The notes under the pieces are model-generated. The model made no database searches, was not told the DNA's origin, and worked only from the letters and a program-made list of their open reading frames with translations. Below are positions 33,762 to 42,577 of a stretch of DNA of 52,215 bases, piece after piece. Within the stretch, counting starts at the first letter, position 1. Each line of letters opens with the position of its first letter. The DNA lies in contig CAZAJX010000011.1 in assembly GCA_964485815.1 (NCBI GenBank), positions 1-52,215 of the forward strand, written 5' to 3'. The position numbers were made by a program, and so were the translations under genes. Source of the stretch: SFLA01 sp964485815 (GTDB taxonomy: Bacteria > Bacillota > Clostridia > Oscillospirales > CAG-382).

Positions 33762-35922
33762 TGTCGCTACCTCCTGTAAGTTTTGTCATTCTGGCAATAC
33801 GCTCGGTAACTATCTTGGGAGGCTCTACCTTGGGTGCATTGGGATGCAACAACCAAGTAGCTGCACTATGAGTTTCGGAAATCTTGAACATAGGCGGCTG
33901 TTGCTCAAAGTCGATGTTAAGGGCGTATTTGTTTCTGTCGGCAAATGCATCACCGACGGGAGGATAGATCATATTGGGCGGGGTTCCGGGAATAGCTTCC
34001 AATTTCTCGTTAGTATCCAAATCGGGCATAGAGGAAAGGAGCGCCCAGGTATAAGGATGTGCGGGAGAATAGAATATATCCTCGCTGGTTCCGTACTCAA
34101 CGATCTTACCTGCGTACATTACCGCGATCTTATCTGCCATATTTGCAACAACACCAAGGTCGTGGGTAATGAATATGATGGAAAGATTTCTTTCTTTCTT
34201 AAGCTTGTTTATAAGCTCCAGTATCTGCGCCTGAATAGTAACGTCCAACGCGGTGGTGGGCTCGTCGCAGATAAGGATATCGGGGTTTGCTGCCAGCGCG
34301 ATAGCAATAACGATACGCTGTCTCATACCGCCGGAGAACTCAAAGGGATACTGACGGTATCTCTTTCTTGCCTCGGGAATACCAACCTCTTCCATAAGCT
34401 TGATAGCACGATGCTTCGCAATACTGCGGGTAACACGGTCTACCACACCGGAAGCGTTCAGCTTGAGGTAATCGATAACGGCGATCATTTCCTTGTTGTA
34501 ATCGCGGTTTTCACGCTCGGAAAGTACTTTTTCGTAGTTTTCAAGCAGGCGAACGACGATCTTGCGCACATTATCTCTTGCAATATCCATATCCGTAACA
34601 GCCGCAGGAGTTACCTTCCAATCAGGCTCACGTCCCTTGCGTGCTTTATAGGATTCGAACTTCTTAAGCTGAGCGTTGTATACTCTCATAGCCTTTGCGT
34701 TCTTGCGTTTTGCTTTAAGACAAACGTTGATCGCGTCCTTAATGCTGGACTCGAAGGTATATGCGATACTGTCCTTACGGATCTCAAGGGGATCGATAGA
34801 AGCGTTTACATTCTTTATAAGCGCATCGATATCCTTGGTGATAAGCTTGTAATCCTGAACTTTCTCAAGCAGAGTGAGTGTGTTCTTCAGTTCATTGATA
34901 ACCTTACGCTTGATAACATCGTGGCTTTCCGCCGACTTTTTAAGGGCGACTTCACCCTTGGAGATGAAATCGAGCATAAAGTTGTTATCAAGATACTCAA
35001 GAGTAAACTTGTTGAGCTCTGCTACGGGAAGATCGGGAAGGTCCTTCTTTGCGAAGGTTACATAGTAACCCATAGAGAAGAAGTTGGGCGCTTCCTTGGC
35101 AACCGCCGCTTCGCAGATGGTCTTGATATTTGCAAGATCCTTTGCTATTGCGGTAAACTCCTTGGATTTAAATGCTGCGGCAACGCCATTCTTAACGTTA
35201 TTGCAGGATACTTTAAGAGACTCTGCATCTGCGCCTGTAACAACATAGGGCGAGATTGCCTTGAGTGCAAGCTCAGCAGAATCGTTAAACGCTCTCTTTT
35301 CATCCTTTACGGCGTTTTTTTCGATAAGGAAAAGGAGGTTTTCGATCTCTGCAATCGCTTCGGTAGCGCTGTTTACAGCTGCCTTGTACTTGCGCTCAAG
35401 ATCAATGTGGGTAAATTCGAAGGTATCGAACTTTTTGCACATCTCGGGAACCAAAGCCGCTGCTTTGGAGTCTTTATCCGCAAGTGCTTCGGTCATATAT
35501 TTTTTGAGTAATGCCAGATAACCGTTGAATGCGGCACGGCTTGCCTTCTGGCGAGCTTTACCTTTAAGAAGCATAGCTTCGGTAAGCTGATTACCGATAC
35601 GCATTATAGGGTTAAGACTGGAAAGAGGATCCTGGAAGATCATCGCGATCTTATCGCCGCGGATCTTATAGAAATCGTCTTCGGGGATCTTGAGGAGGTC
35701 CATACTGTCGTATATGATCTCGCCGCCCTCGACGATAGAGTTACCTGCAAGGATACCAAGAATGGCCTTGGAGGTTACCGATTTACCCGAGCCGGACTCA
35801 CCTACGATAGCGAGTGTCTCGCCTTCCTTCAGGTTAAAGGAGATATCGCGAACTGCCTGAAGCTTACCGGATACGGTACGGAATGAAATTCGCAAGTTTC
35901 TTACTTCCAATTTATTTTCCAT
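33754..35922 (-). CDS. oppD: Oligopeptide ABC transporter ATPase OppD-like, with large insertion
   Basis: A 722-residue ATPase, twice the usual 330. Walker A GESGSGKS (41-48) and the Q-loop MIFQDP (about 95-99) open the protein. Then about 385 residues (120-505) of charged, helical sequence are inserted before the signature FEFSGGMRQR (from 527) and Walker B ILICDEP (about 549-555). The H-loop FITHDLG and the C-terminal HPYTWALLSSMP are intact. The insertion falls in the helical subdomain and has several Lys/Ala/Glu helices. No stop or frameshift is seen, so it is a true extra domain. Function as an Opp ATPase is retained; the domain's job is unknown. Confidence 0.9.
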   Translation of the reverse strand: MENKLEVRNLRISFRTVSGKLQAVRDISFNLKEGETLAIVGESGSGKSVTSKAILGILAGNSIVEGGEIIYDSMDLLKIPEDDFYKIRGDKIAMIFQDPLSSLNPIMRIGNQLTEAMLLKGKARQKASRAAFNGYLALLKKYMTEALADKDSKAAALVPEMCKKFDTFEFTHIDLERKYKAAVNSATEAIAEIENLLFLIEKNAVKDEKRAFNDSAELALKAISPYVVTGADAESLKVSCNNVKNGVAAAFKSKEFTAIAKDLANIKTICEAAVAKEAPNFFSMGYYVTFAKKDLPDLPVAELNKFTLEYLDNNFMLDFISKGEVALKKSAESHDVIKRKVINELKNTLTLLEKVQDYKLITKDIDALIKNVNASIDPLEIRKDSIAYTFESSIKDAINVCLKAKRKNAKAMRVYNAQLKKFESYKARKGREPDWKVTPAAVTDMDIARDNVRKIVVRLLENYEKVLSERENRDYNKEMIAVIDYLKLNASGVVDRVTRSIAKHRAIKLMEEVGIPEARKRYRQYPFEFSGGMRQRIVIAIALAANPDILICDEPTTALDVTIQAQILELINKLKKERNLSIIFITHDLGVVANMADKIAVMYAGKIVEYGTSEDIFYSPAHPYTWALLSSMPDLDTNEKLEAIPGTPPNMIYPPVGDAFADRNKYALNIDFEQQPPMFKISETHSAATWLLHPNAPKVEPPKIVTERIARMTKLTGGSDNE

Positions 35923-35924
35923 AC

Positions 35925-37469
35925 TTATTCCTCCACTCCTCTCAGTGACGGGTTGAACGCATCGCGCAGACCGTTACCGAACAGGTTAAACGAAATTTCA
36001 AGCAAAGAGATGAACAATGCGGGGAACAGAATTACGTGAGGATGAGTCTGCAGATAACCCTGACCCTGTGACAACAACGTACCTACAGAGGTAAGCGCAG
36101 ATGTCTCGAGATTGATAATGCCCAGGTAAGACAGAGAAGATTCAGAGAAGATTACACCGGGAATTACCAATACGGAACCGGTGATGATAGTACCGATCGC
36201 ATTGGGGAAAATGTGCTTGAACATGAGTCTGAAGTCCTTTGCGCCAAGGGTTCTTGCCGCAAGGATATATTCATGGTTTTTAAAGCGATAGAACTGAATT
36301 CTTACACGGGAAGCCATTCCGATCCATCCCGTAAGAACGAATGCGAACAGCAACGAGGGCAGGACGCCGACCTTGCCGGCAAGATGCAGTTTAAACAAAG
36401 TAACAACAACGATAAAGGGAACGGAGCTGAGGATATCGCTTATACGCTCCATAATAATATCTGCGGCACCGCCGTAGTAACCTTCCACTGCACCGTAGAA
36501 CGCGCCGATGGTAAGGTTAATAAGAGCGATGGAGATAGAAAGCAGGAAGGACAGACGTGCGCCTGCTGCCAGACAGGTAAAGATATCCTGACCGTAAGCG
36601 TTTGCACCGAAGTAGAATACGGGCTCGTGGCCGTTAAGGTATTCATAGTACGCGCTGTAAAGAACACGAACCTTGTAGCCGGTCTGGTTCTTGACAGCAT
36701 ACTGATAATATACACCGTTTTCACCGTCGCCGTCTATACGCATAGTGCTGGTATAGCCGTAAGCGGTGGGATTGCTGGAAGTCTTGTAATTGGGGATGAA
36801 GTTACCGTCGGCATCCAACTTGGGTTCACCTGCGGACTGAGCGGTAGGATCCTTAAGCACGTACCAGAAGTTTGCGCCTGCGTTACCGTTTATGTAATCG
36901 GTTTTTCTGGGATGATCGGCAATAGGATACATAACCTGTACCTGATTTTCATCCTGATATTCCTGAAGGGCTATATATTCCGCTTCGGTAAGGTTAACGA
37001 ACTGATAACCGACAGCGGCATAAGAATCGTATTTATAAGTATAAGATACAGTTCCGTCGGGTGCCTGAGATTTCTTGGGGTCACCGATAGCGGCATACTC
37101 GCCGCTCTCGATACCGAGAGAATAATCGTTAAGATAGCTGATACGGTTACCGGTCTTGGTCTTGGTACCGTCCCAGAAACCCAAATTAAGCTTTTCTGCG
37201 ATAGGAAGCTTGGGAAGTACGGTCTTATAATAACCGTCGCGGGTTTCAACCGTATAGTTGGAAACCATAGGAACGATTACAGCAAACAAAACGAGAACGA
37301 GAATGATGCAAGCGGCTACAACGGAGCTCTTGTTTTTACAAAAGCGTATCCAGGCATCCTTGAAATAGCCGATGGGCTTGGTTTCAAGCTTATGGTCGTG
37401 GATCTTCTCACCGCGGCGGGCAAACTCAAACTTTTCTTTGGGGATGTTCATGTATTCATTATTTTGCAT
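35925..37469 (-). CDS. oppC: Oligopeptide ABC transporter permease OppC-like, with outer domain
   Basis: A 514-residue permease; usual OppC is about 300. A cytoplasmic N-terminus is followed by TM1 (VVAACIILVLVLFAVIVPMV), then about 215 residues outside the membrane rich in Tyr, Gly, Asp and Asn, then five more helices. The EAA loop is ARTLGAKDFRLMFKHIFPN. The normal start of the second part (FGTDxxGRD) is changed to FGANAYGQDIF. The outer domain may contact the binding protein. It has two bases to oppD and two to oppB, typical of a single transcript. Confidence 0.9.
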   Translation of the reverse strand: MQNNEYMNIPKEKFEFARRGEKIHDHKLETKPIGYFKDAWIRFCKNKSSVVAACIILVLVLFAVIVPMVSNYTVETRDGYYKTVLPKLPIAEKLNLGFWDGTKTKTGNRISYLNDYSLGIESGEYAAIGDPKKSQAPDGTVSYTYKYDSYAAVGYQFVNLTEAEYIALQEYQDENQVQVMYPIADHPRKTDYINGNAGANFWYVLKDPTAQSAGEPKLDADGNFIPNYKTSSNPTAYGYTSTMRIDGDGENGVYYQYAVKNQTGYKVRVLYSAYYEYLNGHEPVFYFGANAYGQDIFTCLAAGARLSFLLSISIALINLTIGAFYGAVEGYYGGAADIIMERISDILSSVPFIVVVTLFKLHLAGKVGVLPSLLFAFVLTGWIGMASRVRIQFYRFKNHEYILAARTLGAKDFRLMFKHIFPNAIGTIITGSVLVIPGVIFSESSLSYLGIINLETSALTSVGTLLSQGQGYLQTHPHVILFPALFISLLEISFNLFGNGLRDAFNPSLRGVEE

Positions 37470-37471
37470 AA

Positions 37472-38428
37472 TTACTTAGCCCCCATTCTTATTCTGGGAT
37501 CAATGAATCCGTAGCTGAGGTCGGTAACCAAAGTAGAAACCAGACCGATTGCTGTATAGAAGAATGTCAACGCCATAAAGAAGTTGTAATCACGGACACT
37601 GATCGCACTGATATAAAGATTGCCGACACCGGGAATGGCAAATATTTTCTCGATAATAAGAGAACCGCCGATGATACCGATGAATTCACCGATGATCATA
37701 GGAAGAATAACTACCATCGCATTGCGAAGTGCGTGTCTTGCGGTAGCCTGCGCCTTGGTAAGACCCTTGGTACGGGCGAGCAGCATATAGTCGCCGGTAA
37801 GAACCTCGGAAAGCTCTGCACGGGTATAACGGGTAAGACCCGCAATAACACCGAAGCCGAGAGAAAGAACGGCAGGCATCATAGCAACCAGCATTTTAAA
37901 GCTGAACAATGATGCGGTTTCGCCCGAGGGGATGGTAAGGGGGAACAAGTGCAGTTTGAAGCACAGGAAATACTGTACAAGGAACGCGTAAACGTAAGAA
38001 GGAACCGAAATGAAGATCATAACAGCTGTGGAGATAACGTGATCCTGCCACTTGTTCTTTTTAAGCGCTGCGTAAATACCGAAAGCAAGTCCAACAGGAA
38101 TTGCAAACAGAATTGAATACAGATTTACGGTAATGGTATAAGGAAGCTTTTGAGCAAGAACGTCCCAAACGTTCAATGCTTCGTACATCTGCTCACCTAC
38201 ACCCCAGTCCCACTTGGTGAGAACGTTTTTGAGGAACAGGAAAAACTGTACCGGTATAGGCTTTCCGTAACCCATTTGCTCGCGGCGCATAATTATGATG
38301 TTTATATCCTTACCCATCTCTTTGATAGCGGGAAGCGGTAAAAGCTTTATAAGGATAAAGCACATCGTCATTATGACGAATAGCACGAAAAACATTAAAA
38401 GTACTCTTTTTATTACATACTTTGTCAT
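37472..38428 (-). CDS. oppB: Oligopeptide ABC transporter permease OppB-like
   Basis: 318 residues from an ATG at 38428, chosen because AGGAG lies six bases upstream; an in-frame start at 38455 has no site. Six helices and the EAA loop (ARTKGLTKAQATARHALRN) fit the family. The N-terminal KYVIKRVLLMFFVLFVIMT is typical. An unusually large loop between TM1 and TM2 contains GYGKPIPVQFFLFLKN. It is the first permease after the binding protein, from which it is separated by about 200 bases holding two large hairpins. Confidence 0.93.
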   Translation of the reverse strand: MTKYVIKRVLLMFFVLFVIMTMCFILIKLLPLPAIKEMGKDINIIIMRREQMGYGKPIPVQFFLFLKNVLTKWDWGVGEQMYEALNVWDVLAQKLPYTITVNLYSILFAIPVGLAFGIYAALKKNKWQDHVISTAVMIFISVPSYVYAFLVQYFLCFKLHLFPLTIPSGETASLFSFKMLVAMMPAVLSLGFGVIAGLTRYTRAELSEVLTGDYMLLARTKGLTKAQATARHALRNAMVVILPMIIGEFIGIIGGSLIIEKIFAIPGVGNLYISAISVRDYNFFMALTFFYTAIGLVSTLVTDLSYGFIDPRIRMGAK

Positions 38429-38471
38429 GGCTTTCTCCTTTTCTTGCGTTAACAACGTTTTTTTGTACGGT

Positions 38472-38590
38472 TATATCCAAAACAACATGGAACGGCAAAG
38501 CGTTCCACAGTGTTTTGGATATACCCAGATAATTGTGTGGATATACCCGAAAATCGGGCAGAGCACGGTTGAAACCGCCCCCGCCCGATT
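38472..38590 (-). other. Two large hairpins between oppA and oppB
   Basis: The first has an outer 13-bp stem (38472-38484 with 38511-38523) and an inner 7-bp stem (38488-38494 with 38501-38507). The second pairs 38552-38559 with 38583-38590 around a smaller CGGT/ACCG pair. GGATATACCC occurs twice (38517-38526 and 38539-38548). There is no long T-tract, so it is more a stability or partial-attenuation element. It could raise OppA above the permease genes. Confidence 0.7.
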
Positions 38591-38633
38591 ATCCGATTCA
38601 ACTAAAATCGAGTTGCCTCAGTACAATATCAAA

Positions 38634-41111
38634 TTAATAAGTGATATCTGCCTTTGCGGTAGCCCATTCAGCGTCAGTGTAGTTATAGGTTGCGTATCTG
38701 ATACCGCCCTGACCAACCATCTGGAGATAGGTGGTGGTAGCGTAATCAAGCTTACGAGAAAGCAAAGACGCAGAGTTTCTGTAGTATATAGGAACGGTTA
38801 CAAAGCTGTTGAGGTAGGTGTACTCGAGAAGTGCGAAGAGCTCGCATCTTTCAGCATAGGTGTAGTCAGCGAAGTTGCCGAGGATAGGAGTGATAGCGTC
38901 AACGTCGTCGCCGTTGCACCAGTGTGCCCAGTTCTGGAGAGAAGTGGAGATGGTCTGTCCTGCAAAGGTAGCTTCAACCATTACGTTTTCGGTGTGATAA
39001 CCGTATTCCATCTGGTTTTTGGAACCGTCAGCTGCGTCACAGTAGCACTGATACAGCATAGTGAAGGGAGACATTGCTGCGCCGCCCCAGGTAGTGAAGA
39101 TGATGGTAGCGTTACCGGAGTACATGGAGTCATAGTAATCGGCGTCTTCAGTCATCTGGAGGCTGATCTTGCCTTCGAAAGCAGAGCCAACTGTTGCTGC
39201 CTTGATAGCATCGTTAAAGAAGTTGAACATCTTTACGTAAACTTCGTCGGAAGAGTATACACGGAAATCGAGAACTACCTCGGAAGTACCATCCCAGAGG
39301 CCTTCATCGATAGCCTTCTGAGCTGCGGTAGCCATAAGTGCCTTAGCAGTTTCGGGCTCATAACCGGTGATTGCATCATAAGCGTCTTCGAGAGTTTCGT
39401 AATCCTTGCCTTCGCCGTATTCGATACCGTAAAGGTCAACGATTGCCTTCATAGCGTATTCGCTGTCACGATAAAGTTCGCCGGTGAAGGGGTTGTAGCA
39501 GTACATATAGTTGAGCAGACCGTAGCCGGGCTCGTGAGAAGCGGTGTTCTCCTGGCAGAACTTTTCACGGTCGATTGCGAGAGAGAATGCCTGTCTGAAT
39601 TCAGGAATGGTAAGAACAACTGCGTTGCCGCCGATTTCCTGAAGCTTTTCAAGATCGGTATTGAAGGAGATCTTGGTGGTGTAGGACTGAGGAGTGTAAA
39701 GGAGACGGTCGCTGGAAGAATAGGTTTCCATATCGGTAGCGTCGAGACCGATGCCGTCTACTTCACCTGCGAGGAATGCCTGGAGAGCAGTCTTGTGCTC
39801 GGAGATAACCTGGCAGGAGATGGTGTCGGTCTGGAACTGACCGTAGTGCTTACCGTCGGAATAACCGTACCAAGTGTTGTTTCTGGTGAAGGTGAGCTGC
39901 TTGTCGAGTTCGTAGTAGGTGAGGTCGTAAGGACCGTAGCAAGCGGAGGTATCAACGGAAGTGCAGTAAGTGTTGGTGATAGAAACAGCATTTTCGGAAC
40001 CTGCTTCTACTTCGTTGCCCTCTGCGTCAAACCAAGTCTGGCAGGATTCATAGAGATCCTGCTTAACGAGCCAAGGAGAAGAAAGGTTGTAGGGCATATA
40101 GAAATCGGGCTCTGAAACGGACTTTGCGGTAACCAAAAGGATGGTGTACTCGTCAAGAGCCTTGATACCAACTTCATCCCATTCAACCTTGGGAAGAGAA
40201 GAGGAAACGTAGAGATAATCGGGAGCGTAGGATTCATATTCTGCGCCTGCTGCAAAGTATCCGTCATATACGTCCTTAGCGGAAACCCAGTCGCCGTCTT
40301 TGCCTTCTTCAACAGCAATGTCTCTCCAGAGAGTGGTGTCATCGATAGCTACGTACTGAGGGCATTCGTTGCCTTCAGCGTCGGTGCAGCCTTCGAGTCC
40401 CCAGAAGCCCCACATATCGATGTAAAGGGTGGTGTTGTTTGCATAAGCATCTTCAAGGCCGGAACCTACTGCGGAGTAGGAGATCTTGCCATCATAGAAG
40501 TATGCCTTTGCGTTAACAACTTCAAAATCGCCGGAGTAGAAGGAGTCAGCACGACGGTTGAGAGCAACGGGGTCGAGCAACTGCTTCATGGAGTATACGT
40601 AGGTTTCTGCATTGATCTGAGTGCCGTCGGACCACTTAACGTCGGGGTTAAGGGAGATCTTCCAAGCCTTTGCAGATTCGCCTTCTACGATACCGTACTG
40701 ACCAACGTATTCGCTGGTTACGTCAACGGGATAATCTGCAGCTGCTTCGCAGATGATTGCGTAGCCGGAGAGATCTTCGTTGAGTACGAAGTCATAGAGA
40801 GCGGTAGTGATGTAACCGAGAACGTAAGAGTCGTCGCTGGTTTCCCACTGATGAGGGTTCCAGTTAAGACCGGTAGTACCACCGATATAATCGAGGTAGG
40901 TGTACTCAGCTTCATCTCTGTAGTCTTTGTCAACGTTACCAACGTAAGGAACCTTAGAGATAGTCTCTGTGGGAGTAGACGCTTCTCCGGAAACGTCGGA
41001 AACATCGCCGATGTTTTCAGATACTTCGCCGCTGGGATCGTTACATGCAACAAGAAGAGTTGCACCGAGAACCATAACCAGCGCCAGAAGAACTGCGGTT
41101 AGTCTTTTCAT
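38634..41111 (-). CDS. oppA: Oligopeptide ABC transporter substrate-binding lipoprotein
   Basis: An 825-residue extracellular binding protein, longer than usual (550-600). The lipobox LLVAC is at about residues 19-23, followed by a Ser/Glu/Pro linker. Typical SBP_bac_5 pieces are KAWKISLNPDVKWSDGTQINAETYVYS (split in the file, about 160-190), TFTRNNTWYGYSDGKHYGQ, and FRQAFSLAIDREKF. Tyr and Trp are rich in the binding cleft. It probably takes up oligopeptides; the ligand is not known. It leads the opp operon, with GGAGG before the ATG and a near-consensus promoter. A hairpin pair after the stop may set its excess over the permease. Confidence 0.92.
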   Translation of the reverse strand: MKRLTAVLLALVMVLGATLLVACNDPSGEVSENIGDVSDVSGEASTPTETISKVPYVGNVDKDYRDEAEYTYLDYIGGTTGLNWNPHQWETSDDSYVLGYITTALYDFVLNEDLSGYAIICEAAADYPVDVTSEYVGQYGIVEGESAKAWKISLNPDVKWSDGTQINAETYVYSMKQLLDPVALNRRADSFYSGDFEVVNAKAYFYDGKISYSAVGSGLEDAYANNTTLYIDMWGFWGLEGCTDAEGNECPQYVAIDDTTLWRDIAVEEGKDGDWVSAKDVYDGYFAAGAEYESYAPDYLYVSSSLPKVEWDEVGIKALDEYTILLVTAKSVSEPDFYMPYNLSSPWLVKQDLYESCQTWFDAEGNEVEAGSENAVSITNTYCTSVDTSACYGPYDLTYYELDKQLTFTRNNTWYGYSDGKHYGQFQTDTISCQVISEHKTALQAFLAGEVDGIGLDATDMETYSSSDRLLYTPQSYTTKISFNTDLEKLQEIGGNAVVLTIPEFRQAFSLAIDREKFCQENTASHEPGYGLLNYMYCYNPFTGELYRDSEYAMKAIVDLYGIEYGEGKDYETLEDAYDAITGYEPETAKALMATAAQKAIDEGLWDGTSEVVLDFRVYSSDEVYVKMFNFFNDAIKAATVGSAFEGKISLQMTEDADYYDSMYSGNATIIFTTWGGAAMSPFTMLYQCYCDAADGSKNQMEYGYHTENVMVEATFAGQTISTSLQNWAHWCNGDDVDAITPILGNFADYTYAERCELFALLEYTYLNSFVTVPIYYRNSASLLSRKLDYATTTYLQMVGQGGIRYATYNYTDAEWATAKADITY

Positions 41112-41185
41112 GATGAAAATTCCTCCAAAAAATATTTTTTATTGATTACCGAAGTATAAAAATAAACACCTCGAGATAATGATCA

Positions 41186-41214
41186 ATTATACCTTATGAA
41201 ACAAAAAAAGTCAA
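41186..41214 (-). promoter_or_regulatory. Strong sigma-A promoter of the opp operon
   Basis: On the minus strand TTGACT (41209-41214) and TATAAT (41186-41191) are exactly 17 bases apart. The leader to the ATG at 41111 is about 70 bases. The rest of the 283-base gap (41215-41394) is AT-rich and I see no gene in it. Confidence 0.9.
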
Positions 41215-41394
41215 TAGTTAATAGCGTTTTTTTGCAAATGAAGGGGAAAATACGGCAAATAAGCCCAAATTTCAGAGCCCGTTAACATTTAATATGATAT
41301 TATTGCACAAATTGTACCAAATGCATATAAGAATCGGTGTGGAATAAATATCCAAAAAATTTAAATATTAAACAAAAAGGACTGTTGCCGTATC

Positions 41395-42432
41395 TTATTT
41401 ATAAAACTTACCTATTACATCTAACGTTTTTATCATTGTTTCGGGCGCGCCTGCGTAATAGGCTGTAGGATGCACGCCTACGAAGGAGCCGAAGGCTTTT
41501 TCGTAGTTATAATATCTTTCGGGGTAGCCTTCCCTATCGTAGAACTGGCTGTCTATCTCCATTTCGAAGCCGATTTCGGTGCGGGAAGTTTTTTTGCTTC
41601 CTATTATACTATGTTCTATATCCACTACCGCCTGTTTTTCCACGCATTCGGCTACGATACCGATCTCCTCCGTACGTGCAGGGTTAAAGAAATGAGAGGG
41701 CTGGATGATGGCGATATCGAAAATATCCGTAAGATTGACAACGTGTCCCAGATTTTTGGAAGAGGATGCGGCTTCGTGGTAATAAGGGATCCAAAGCATT
41801 TTCTTTCCGTAGCCGTGAACCTTATCGGAAACAACCCGCATAGAGTAAACAATGGGATTATTAAAGTTTTCCTCCGGTTTATCGTTATCAAAACGTGTAT
41901 AGCCGGCGGTAACTATATCCTCCCCTGCATAATATATGCCCCGAACGTTGTTTCGCCACAGATCATCGGGAAGAGCGTTTTTGATCATATCCACGGTATC
42001 CGCCCACGCAGGTGCAAAAAGATGGGTAAGGGCGTGGAAGTTTTCTGCGGAGGGAACGGAAAACCACAGCTTTGCGTCTGCTTTTATTGCGGTAATGCGT
42101 TTTGCCAGAGAAACCGCATCGTTAACGTAGTCCTTAACGTGGTAATCCGCAGGCAGACGGTGGGATGCAGTGGCGCGGTATTCGCCCTTGATGATTTCAA
42201 AACGGGCGGGGTCCCCTACCATGTCCACGGTCATATTATCTATGATCTCATGGGAAAGCACGCGGTAATCGTTGCCGTCTTTATCCGTGAAACGGTTGTA
42301 AGTAACGATGGGAATAAACAGAATTTCATCGGTAACATTTAAGATACGCACAAGCTCCTCGTCGGTGGGAGTGTGATACTTGGTATTTCCGTATCCGTTG
42401 TAGCAGGTGTAAAGAAGGACGCCTTTTTTCAT
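41395..42432 (-). CDS. DUF4855-like protein, cytoplasmic form
   Basis: 345 residues from an ATG at 42432 with AAAGGAAG nearby; the upstream in-frame start at 42483 overlaps the promoter. There is no signal peptide. The protein opens with KKGVLLYTCYNGYGNTKY and has WIPYYHEAASSSKNLG...IAIIQPSHFFNP, matching the WIPYY...LQPNYMFN blocks of the DUF4855 region at 2793-5114. A later EIEMEIDSQFYD-like stretch suggests barrel acids (FEMEIDSQFYD). It may be a glycoside-hydrolase-like TIM barrel; the reaction is unknown. Its neighbours (opp system, divergent lipoprotein) do not fix its role. Confidence 0.7.
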   Translation of the reverse strand: MKKGVLLYTCYNGYGNTKYHTPTDEELVRILNVTDEILFIPIVTYNRFTDKDGNDYRVLSHEIIDNMTVDMVGDPARFEIIKGEYRATASHRLPADYHVKDYVNDAVSLAKRITAIKADAKLWFSVPSAENFHALTHLFAPAWADTVDMIKNALPDDLWRNNVRGIYYAGEDIVTAGYTRFDNDKPEENFNNPIVYSMRVVSDKVHGYGKKMLWIPYYHEAASSSKNLGHVVNLTDIFDIAIIQPSHFFNPARTEEIGIVAECVEKQAVVDIEHSIIGSKKTSRTEIGFEMEIDSQFYDREGYPERYYNYEKAFGSFVGVHPTAYYAGAPETMIKTLDVIGKFYK

Positions 42433-42465
42433 AAATTTTCTTCCTTTCCGTAAGCTTTGGTATAT

Positions 42466-42493
42466 ATTATAGTAGAAACACACCCTTTGTCAA
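42466..42493 (-). promoter_or_regulatory. Sigma-A promoter of the DUF4855-like gene
   Basis: On the minus strand TTGACA (42488-42493) and TATAAT (42466-42471), both perfect, are 16 bases apart, about 34 bases before the ATG at 42432. Confidence 0.85.
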
Positions 42494-42577
42494 GGAAAAA
42501 ACTTCTGTATATTTTACAATTCCTTAACATTTATATTGTATAATACTTAAATCAGATATGTAAAAGGAGTATAGGTT

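Noticed and set aside
38472..38590. A riboswitch between oppA and oppB
   Set aside because: The hairpins are simple stems without known aptamer features, and they lie after oppA rather than in a leader.
38295..40115. A 606-codon plus-strand frame opposite oppA and oppB
   Set aside because: Same reason: it lies antisense to clear Opp genes and lacks a start site or recognisable domain.
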